Assembly (NCBI RefSeq): GCF_003984625.1
Contig: NZ_RWKH01000009.1
Span: 1 to 64,000 of the forward strand
DNA length: 64,000 bases
Reading direction: 5' to 3'
Origin: Variovorax sp. DXTD-1
GTDB taxonomy: Bacteria > Pseudomonadota > Gammaproteobacteria > Burkholderiales > Burkholderiaceae_C
In this document: in pieces, positions 58,805-64,000 of the stretch
How positions within the stretch are numbered: the stretch's first letter is position 1
Layout of the letters: the number at the start of each line of letters is the position of its first letter
Notes under the pieces: generated by a model
Seen by the model: only the letters and a program-made list of their open reading frames with translations
Databases searched by the model: none
What the model was told of the DNA's origin: nothing
Made by a program: the position numbers and the translations under genes

Positions 58805-60340
58805 ATGTCCGCACCACGAACCCTCCTCTTCTCCCTCTCATGTTCCGCGCTCGCGCTTCTTCTTGCGGGGTGTGCCGTGGGGCCCGACCATCGGCCCGCA
58901 CAGGCGCAGGCGCCGGCCGATTGGTCCGCATGGCATGGCGGCTCGCCGGCGCTCCTCGGCGCCGAGCGGAATGCGGCGCCCATGGCCGCCGCGTCCGGCG
59001 ACTGGAAAGCCTTCAACGATCCGCTGCTCGACCGCCTGCAGGCGCTTGCGCTCGCGGCCAACCACGACCTGCAGACCGCCGCCCTGCGCTTCGCGCAAAG
59101 CCGCGTCCAACGCACGGCGGCGGCCGCGCAGCAGGGTCCGCAACTCAATGCCAGCGGCGGCGTCAACCGGCAGCGGCAAAGCGAGACCGGCGCCGCCACG
59201 CGGATGATCGACGCACTGGGTTCGTCGGTGTCCAACCGCGACCAGTTGATTCGCACGCTCAGTGAGCCCTACAACCTCTACCAGGCGGGCTTCGACGCAT
59301 CGTGGGAAATCGACCTGTGGGGCCGCGTGCGCCGCAGCATCGAAGCCGCCGATGCGGATACGGGCGCATCGGCCGCGCTGCTGCGCCAGGTGCAGCTGAG
59401 CGTGGAGGCCGAGGTGGCGCGCAACTACTTCGAACTGCGCGGTGCACAGCGCGAGTTGCGCCTGGCGCGCGCCGACATCGAAGCCGCCGCCGAATCGCTC
59501 GAACTGGTGCAGGCGCGTGCGAATGGCGGCCTGGTCACCGATCTGGACCCGACGCGCCAGCGCACGCAGCTGGCCGAACTGAAGGCGCGCATTCCGGCGC
59601 TGCTGCAGCAGGAGGCGCAGGCGATGAACCAGATCACGCTGCTGACCGGTGCCATGCCCGGCACGCTGAACGCCGAGCTTGCGGCGCCGGAGTCCGGCCG
59701 CGCAAGCGACATGCCCGAGGCACCGCCGCTGCCCGAGCTTGCCCTCGGCCTGCCGTCCGACCTGGCGCGCCGCCGGCCCGACATCGCCGCGGCGGAAGCG
59801 CAGCTGCATGCCGCCACCGCGCGCATCGGCGTAGCCGTGGCGGATCTCTATCCGCGCGTGACACTGGAAGCAGGCTTCGGCTTCGAATCGGTGGGCAGCG
59901 AACGTTTCGGCGAATGGGGCAGCCGGCAATGGCATATCGGGCCTTCGATCAGCCTCCCCATCTTCGACAACGGCCGGCGCCGAAGCACAGTCACGCTGCG
60001 CGAGCTGCAGCAGCAGGAGGCGGCGGTGGCCTTTCAGCAGACCGTGCTCAAGGCGTGGCACGAGATCGATTCCGCGCTGAGCGCCTATGCCGCCGAACGC
60101 CAGCGCCACGCCGAACTGGCCGAGCGCGAGCGCCACAGCCGCGACGCGCTCACGCTGGCCCAGGCGCGCTACGCCAACGGGCTCACGGATTTCGGTGTCG
60201 AGCTCGACGCCCGCCGCACGCTGCTGCAGGCACGGCGCGACCAGGCGCAAAGCACGAGCCGGCTGGCCGTGGGGCTGGTGGCCGTCTACAAAGCTCTTGG
60301 CGGCAATGTTCCGCCGGCAGCCAGCGCACCGCCGGACTAG
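58805..60340 (+). CDS. Outer-membrane efflux channel lipoprotein (NodT/OprM type)
   Basis: A 511-residue TolC-like channel subunit. The leader ends in LLLAGCAVGPDH with lipobox Cys23. Two outer-membrane-efflux repeats follow (about 60-265 and 290-495), with GFDASWEIDLWGRVRRSIEAA and RPDIAAAEAQLHAATARIGVAVADLYP as hallmarks. It is the last gene of the YbhG-F-S-R-like operon, 15 bp after the YbhR-type gene, so this system carries its own channel, unlike E. coli, where TolC is encoded elsewhere. Its 3' end overlaps the convergent ROK gene by 4 bp. Confidence 0.92.
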   Translation: MSAPRTLLFSLSCSALALLLAGCAVGPDHRPAQAQAPADWSAWHGGSPALLGAERNAAPMAAASGDWKAFNDPLLDRLQALALAANHDLQTAALRFAQSRVQRTAAAAQQGPQLNASGGVNRQRQSETGAATRMIDALGSSVSNRDQLIRTLSEPYNLYQAGFDASWEIDLWGRVRRSIEAADADTGASAALLRQVQLSVEAEVARNYFELRGAQRELRLARADIEAAAESLELVQARANGGLVTDLDPTRQRTQLAELKARIPALLQQEAQAMNQITLLTGAMPGTLNAELAAPESGRASDMPEAPPLPELALGLPSDLARRRPDIAAAEAQLHAATARIGVAVADLYPRVTLEAGFGFESVGSERFGEWGSRQWHIGPSISLPIFDNGRRRSTVTLRELQQQEAAVAFQQTVLKAWHEIDSALSAYAAERQRHAELAERERHSRDALTLAQARYANGLTDFGVELDARRTLLQARRDQAQSTSRLAVGLVAVYKALGGNVPPAASAPPD

Positions 60341-61389
60341 AAGGTATTGGTGAAGCTCGCGTTGCCAAGGCCCGTGCCGATGGTCAGCACGCCCCAGTGG
60401 GAAACGTCGCGCATGAACGGCAGCTCGCTCAGCCCTTGCACCACCGCGTCGTTGTGCATCAGGATGAGCGTGGGGCCGGAGCCGATCATCGGCATGCGCC
60501 GCCACAGCGCGCTGGGCAGGTGGAACGCGCGGCTCTGCCAGTCGCCTGGCAGGTTCTGCGTTCCGCGCTCGATCGATCCGTCCTTGCGGATCAGGCCCGG
60601 GCACGCAATGCCGATGAAGGGCGCCAGGCGGATGTCCTTGCGCTCGCAATAGCGAACCATGTCTTCGAGCATGAGCGCAATGCGCTCGACCATGTCGGTG
60701 CGGTTCGGCCCGTCGTCCGCATGTCGCCACTTCTCCCTGCGCACCACCTTGGCCTGCGACAGGTCCGAGGCCTTGCTCTGGCGCGTCTTCACGATACCGC
60801 AGCGCACGTTGGTGCCGCCGATGTCCACCGCCAGGATGGCGTCGTGCTTCTTCAGCATGGCGCGCGGGGTCAGGTGCACCCAGCCGATCAGCCCGCCGTC
60901 GTCCACATCGTGCGACAGCCGGCCGAGCTGAACGTGCACGCCCATGTCTTCGAGGATGGCTGCGGTTTGCAGAATGGCGCGCTCGCCCACGTCGCTTTCG
61001 ATGAAGCCGCCGCCCACCACGATGCGCTCGACCTTCTTCCATGAAGGCTGCCGGGTGAACCGCTGGATCACGAAGGACAGCTCCTCGGCGAATTCCTCGA
61101 TGGCACCGTGCATCAGGTCGCCGGCGGCCGAGGTCTTTTGCAGCACGCGGTCGAGCTGCTTCTTGCTGAGGTCGCGCGAGTGCTGCTTGCCGAGCGGGTC
61201 GGTGCCGGTCTTGCGGCGGCGCTTGCGCCAGCGCTCGAGCAGTTCCCGGAACGCGGTCTGGCTGGCCTGGTCGCCCACAAAGCCGTCCTTGTCGCGCAGC
61301 TGCAGGCTGTAGCCCTCCACCCGCAGCCCCGGGAGTTCGCGCAGGCCGTGAACGTCAGGGCCGGGCGGGAGATCGGTTTTCTTGTTCAT
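60337..61389 (-). CDS. ROK-family kinase-like protein with permuted domain order
   Basis: A 350-residue protein with all main ROK/hexokinase-fold motifs, but in a rotated order. The block normally near the ROK C-terminus comes first (RIVVGGGFI at 122-130 and DDGGLIGW at 163-170). Then comes the phosphate-1 motif AVDIGGTNVRCGIV (187-200), normally at residue ~5-15. GIACPGLI (260-267), the catalytic-Asp motif HNDAVVQGLSE (Asp314) and phosphate-2 GTGLGNASF (338-346) close the chain. The ROK zinc motif is absent. It is probably a sugar or related kinase; substrate unknown. The frame is unbroken. It is convergent with the channel gene. Confidence 0.75.
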   Translation of the reverse strand: MNKKTDLPPGPDVHGLRELPGLRVEGYSLQLRDKDGFVGDQASQTAFRELLERWRKRRRKTGTDPLGKQHSRDLSKKQLDRVLQKTSAAGDLMHGAIEEFAEELSFVIQRFTRQPSWKKVERIVVGGGFIESDVGERAILQTAAILEDMGVHVQLGRLSHDVDDGGLIGWVHLTPRAMLKKHDAILAVDIGGTNVRCGIVKTRQSKASDLSQAKVVRREKWRHADDGPNRTDMVERIALMLEDMVRYCERKDIRLAPFIGIACPGLIRKDGSIERGTQNLPGDWQSRAFHLPSALWRRMPMIGSGPTLILMHNDAVVQGLSELPFMRDVSHWGVLTIGTGLGNASFTNTF

Positions 61390-61502
61390 GGCAAGGACTA
61401 TGGATGAGTCGGCTTCTGCGAAGCATCGGTAGCCCGCACCAAGGTTTGTAGGAGATTGGCGGGTGCAACCGGCCGCCGTCGATCTCTATACACTGCCCTC
61501 CG

Positions 61503-63056
61503 ATGCACCTGCCCCACCGCATCCTGCGCGCCGCCTGGCTGTTGTTCACCCTCGCCTGGATTGGCGCCACCGCATCGGCGCAGCCGGCCGACGGCACGCT
61601 GCGCGTCGGTTCCAAACGCTTCACGGAGTCGTACATCCTGGCCGAGCTGCTGGCGCAGACGGCCGCGCCGCACACCGCATCGCCGCCGGTGGTGCGCCAG
61701 GGCCTGGGCAACACCGCCATCGTTTACGAGGCGCTGCGTTCGGGTGCCATCGATGTGTACGCCGAATACACCGGCACCATTGCTTTGGAAATCCTGAAGG
61801 GCTCGCCGGCCGACACGCGCGAAGCCATGAATGCCGCGCTGGCACCGCTGGGCCTGGGCGTGGCCGTTCCGCTGGGCTTCAACGACGGCTATGCGCTCGC
61901 GGTGCGCGCGGCCGATGCCGAACGGCTCGGCCTGCGCACGCTGAGCGACCTGGCGCGCCACCCCGAGCTCAAGCTCGGCCTGTCGAACGAGTTCATCGGC
62001 CGCGCCGACGGCTGGAAGGGCCTTGCCGCGCGCTACGGCTTCACGCAGACGCCGACCGGCCTCGACCACGGCCTGGCCTACGAAGCCGTGGCCGCGAAGC
62101 AGATTGATGCGATCGACATCTACACCACCGACGCCAAGATCGAGCACCTCGGCCTGCGCGTGCTCGAAGACGACAAGAAGTACTTTCCACGCTACGACGC
62201 CGTGCTGCTGTACCGGCTCGACCTGCCCGCGCGGCTACCGAAAGCCTGGGCCGCGCTGCAGACGCTCGAAGGCCGCATCGACGAGCACGCGATGATTGCG
62301 ATGAACGCGCGCGCCGAGCTGCAAAGCGTGCCCTTCGATGCGATTGCGCGCGACTTTCTCGCCAGCACGGGCAAGGGTGGCACGGCCCAGCCCCAGGACC
62401 TCCGGTGCGGCTTCACCGCCAAGCTCTTCGGGCCCGACCTTTGGCAACTTACGCGGCAGCACCTGGTGCTGGTGTTCGTTTCGGTGGGCGTCGCGATCCT
62501 GATTGGCGTGCCGCTCGCGATCCTGGTGTTCTCGCATGTGCGGCTGCGGGCGGCGGTGCTTGGTATTGCAAGCATCTTGCAGACCGTGCCGTCGCTCGCA
62601 TTGCTCGCGGTGCTCATTTCACTGCTCGGCGCCATCGGTGCATTGCCGGCGTTGATTGCGCTCACGCTCTATTCGCTGCTGCCGATCATGCGCAACACGG
62701 TGACCGGCCTTGCCGAAGTGCCGAACGGCCTGCGCATGGCGGGCACGGCCCTTGGCATGACGCCGCCGCAGAGCCTGCTGCTGGTGCTGCTGCCGCTTGC
62801 GTTGCCCACGCTGCTGGCGGGCATTCGAACAGCCACGGCCATTGCCATCGGCACGGCCACCATTGCGGCTTTCATCGGCGCGGGCGGCTTCGGCGAGCGC
62901 ATCGTGACCGGTCTCGCGCTCAACGACCGCGAGCTGCTCTTGGCCGGGGCGCTGCCGGCCGCGGCGCTGGCGCTGCTGAGCGAGGGGATTTTCGAGCTCG
63001 TGGAAATGCTGATGCGGCGCCGCCGCCGGGCGCCGCCGCTTTCGCTTCCGCCATGA
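61503..63056 (+). CDS. Quaternary-amine ABC transporter: receptor–permease fusion
   Basis: A 517-residue fusion of an OpuAC-like binding domain and a ProW-like permease. A signal sequence (to about ASAQP, residue 28) is followed by the receptor domain (about 33-295; VGSKRFTESYILAELLAQ, VYAEYTGTIALEILKG). The permease (about 310-505) has five to six helices and the EAA loop GLRMAGTALGMTPPQSLLLVLLPLALPTLL. Order is receptor first, permease second, as in exported-receptor OpuC/OsmF-like fusions. No ATPase gene is adjacent. Its end overlaps the convergent LysR gene by 137 bp. Confidence 0.87.
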   Translation: MHLPHRILRAAWLLFTLAWIGATASAQPADGTLRVGSKRFTESYILAELLAQTAAPHTASPPVVRQGLGNTAIVYEALRSGAIDVYAEYTGTIALEILKGSPADTREAMNAALAPLGLGVAVPLGFNDGYALAVRAADAERLGLRTLSDLARHPELKLGLSNEFIGRADGWKGLAARYGFTQTPTGLDHGLAYEAVAAKQIDAIDIYTTDAKIEHLGLRVLEDDKKYFPRYDAVLLYRLDLPARLPKAWAALQTLEGRIDEHAMIAMNARAELQSVPFDAIARDFLASTGKGGTAQPQDLRCGFTAKLFGPDLWQLTRQHLVLVFVSVGVAILIGVPLAILVFSHVRLRAAVLGIASILQTVPSLALLAVLISLLGAIGALPALIALTLYSLLPIMRNTVTGLAEVPNGLRMAGTALGMTPPQSLLLVLLPLALPTLLAGIRTATAIAIGTATIAAFIGAGGFGERIVTGLALNDRELLLAGALPAAALALLSEGIFELVEMLMRRRRRAPPLSLPP

Positions 63057-63945
63057 GGCACTCGCGCAGCAGCGCGGCGCCTGCGCCCGGTGTCTTGTCG
63101 GCACGGTGGCAAAAGTGGCACTGCTGGCTGGTTGCGCCTTCAGGGCCGATGCGGCTCACCGGCAATTGCACCAGCGTTCCGGCGGCCAGGTCGCCCGCCA
63201 CGAGCCACGAGGGCATCTTTCCCCACCCCAGGCCCGCGCGCAGCAGCGCAAGCTTGGCGTACATGTCGGTCACGCGCCAGGTCGAAGGCGAGAGCACGTC
63301 GATGTCGTAGCCCTGGCTGAGCGTGCTCGGGTCTTCCACCACGATTTGCACGTGCTCCGCCGCGGCGGTGTCCAGGCCCTTGGCGCCGCGTTGCCGCGCG
63401 TGGACGGCCAGTGCGTGGGAAGGCGCCGCTACGGCCAGCGTATGCAGCACCATCAAAAATTCGCGGCTGATCTTTTCGTCGGCATGGCCGAAGGCCGCAA
63501 TGGCCAGATCGCACCGGCCCGCGCTCAATGCATCGATGGTGCCGCCCATCGAGCTGTATTCCACGCGAATGGCAATGCTCGGGTAGACCGCATGCATGCC
63601 GCGCAGCGCGCTGGCCAGGAGATCGGGCGGATAAAGCGTGTCGACCGCTATCGCGAGCCCGAGCTCGATGCCTTGCTCGAGCCCCTGCGCACGCGAGCGC
63701 AGCGCCTCGACCTTCGACAGGATGACCCTCACGTCGCCAAGCAGCGCCTTGCCCGTGGGCGTGAGCACCGGCTTGTGGCCCGACCGGTCGAAGAGCCGCA
63801 CCTGGAGCTGCTCTTCGAGATTGGCAATGGCATGGCTCACGGCCGACTGCACGCGGTGCAGCCGCGCGGCGCCGGCGCGAAAACTCCCCGCGTCCGCCAC
63901 GGCGACGAACATCTGCATCTGGCTGAGCGTGAGGATGTCCAGCAT
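62920..63945 (-). CDS. LysR-family transcriptional regulator with extended C-terminus
   Basis: A 341-residue LTTR: HTH in about residues 6-65 ([29 protein letters not shown]), effector domain from about 92 to 290. The last ~45 residues are Ala/Pro/Arg-rich low-complexity sequence encoded opposite the 3' end of the receptor-permease gene, so the usual LTTR length (~300) is exceeded by read-through. Whether the stop at 62920 is ancestral or resulted from loss of an earlier stop cannot be told here. It is convergent with the transporter, so regulation of that gene is uncertain. Confidence 0.85.
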   Translation of the reverse strand: MLDILTLSQMQMFVAVADAGSFRAGAARLHRVQSAVSHAIANLEEQLQVRLFDRSGHKPVLTPTGKALLGDVRVILSKVEALRSRAQGLEQGIELGLAIAVDTLYPPDLLASALRGMHAVYPSIAIRVEYSSMGGTIDALSAGRCDLAIAAFGHADEKISREFLMVLHTLAVAAPSHALAVHARQRGAKGLDTAAAEHVQIVVEDPSTLSQGYDIDVLSPSTWRVTDMYAKLALLRAGLGWGKMPSWLVAGDLAAGTLVQLPVSRIGPEGATSQQCHFCHRADKTPGAGAALLRECLMAEAKAAAPGGGAASAFPRARKSPRSAAPAPRPAAPRPRAARGR

Positions 63946-64000
63946 GATCTTTTCAATCGATTGACTTGGCCAATATTATTCGCTTTTATTGATCACGCAT

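Overview
The window is high-GC (roughly two-thirds G+C by eye), densely packed DNA from a chromosome of a Burkholderiales bacterium. Gene content and order point to Comamonadaceae, most like Variovorax; this is inferred from protein families only. Pointers are hupB–tRNA-Val–ppiD, earP–efp with an Arg32-type EF-P, a Bug-type solute receptor next to a CoA-transferase, many LysR regulators and a phasin. No phage, IS transposase, CRISPR array or rRNA was seen.

0–16 kb is mostly housekeeping: a PEBP-like protein, small stress membrane protein, GIY-YIG-like protein and histidine phosphatase; the hupB–tRNA-Val–ppiD block; an alpha/beta hydrolase overlapping a tartrate/D-malate-type dehydrogenase, with a divergent LysR gene; DMT exporter–pgsA–uvrC; earP–efp; a crotonase with a substituted active site; a LOG-family protein and an MFS transporter. 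16–31 kb holds rmuC, a 2-hydroxyacid dehydrogenase, an NhaD-like antiporter, pncB, CsbD, a Cys-repeat periplasmic protein, an acetoin-utilisation/HDAC-like deacetylase overlapping a thioesterase, a phasin gene with PhaR-like boxes, an SDR, a BrkB-family protein, dnaG and rpoD.

31–41 kb holds a Bcr/CflA exporter, an HPP–CBS membrane protein and a Gdx-type SMR exporter. Next comes an HMG-CoA-lyase-like / CoA-transferase / Bug operon divergent from a LysR gene, then a degenerate MBL-fold protein overlapping a DsbA-family protein.

40–51 kb is a probable catabolic island. A minus-strand run reads Rieske oxygenase, GntR regulator, FMN/2Fe-2S reductase, LivJ-like receptor, livHMGF, tannase/feruloyl-esterase lipoprotein. 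It is divergent from a MetE-like gene and a GST gene. Two identical 11-bp sites sit in the divergent promoter region. A 283-bp block of two inverted, structured hairpin elements lies between the receptor gene and livH.

51–60.4 kb holds a cardiolipin-synthase-like PLD, then a CecR-type TetR regulator divergent from a YbhG-F-S-R-type export operon that ends in an outer-membrane channel; a 22-bp palindrome lies between regulator and operon. The last part (60.3–64 kb) encodes a ROK-family protein whose motifs are in circularly permuted order, a receptor–permease fusion of the quaternary-amine uptake family without an ATPase beside it, and a LysR regulator whose 3' end overlaps that fusion by 137 bp.
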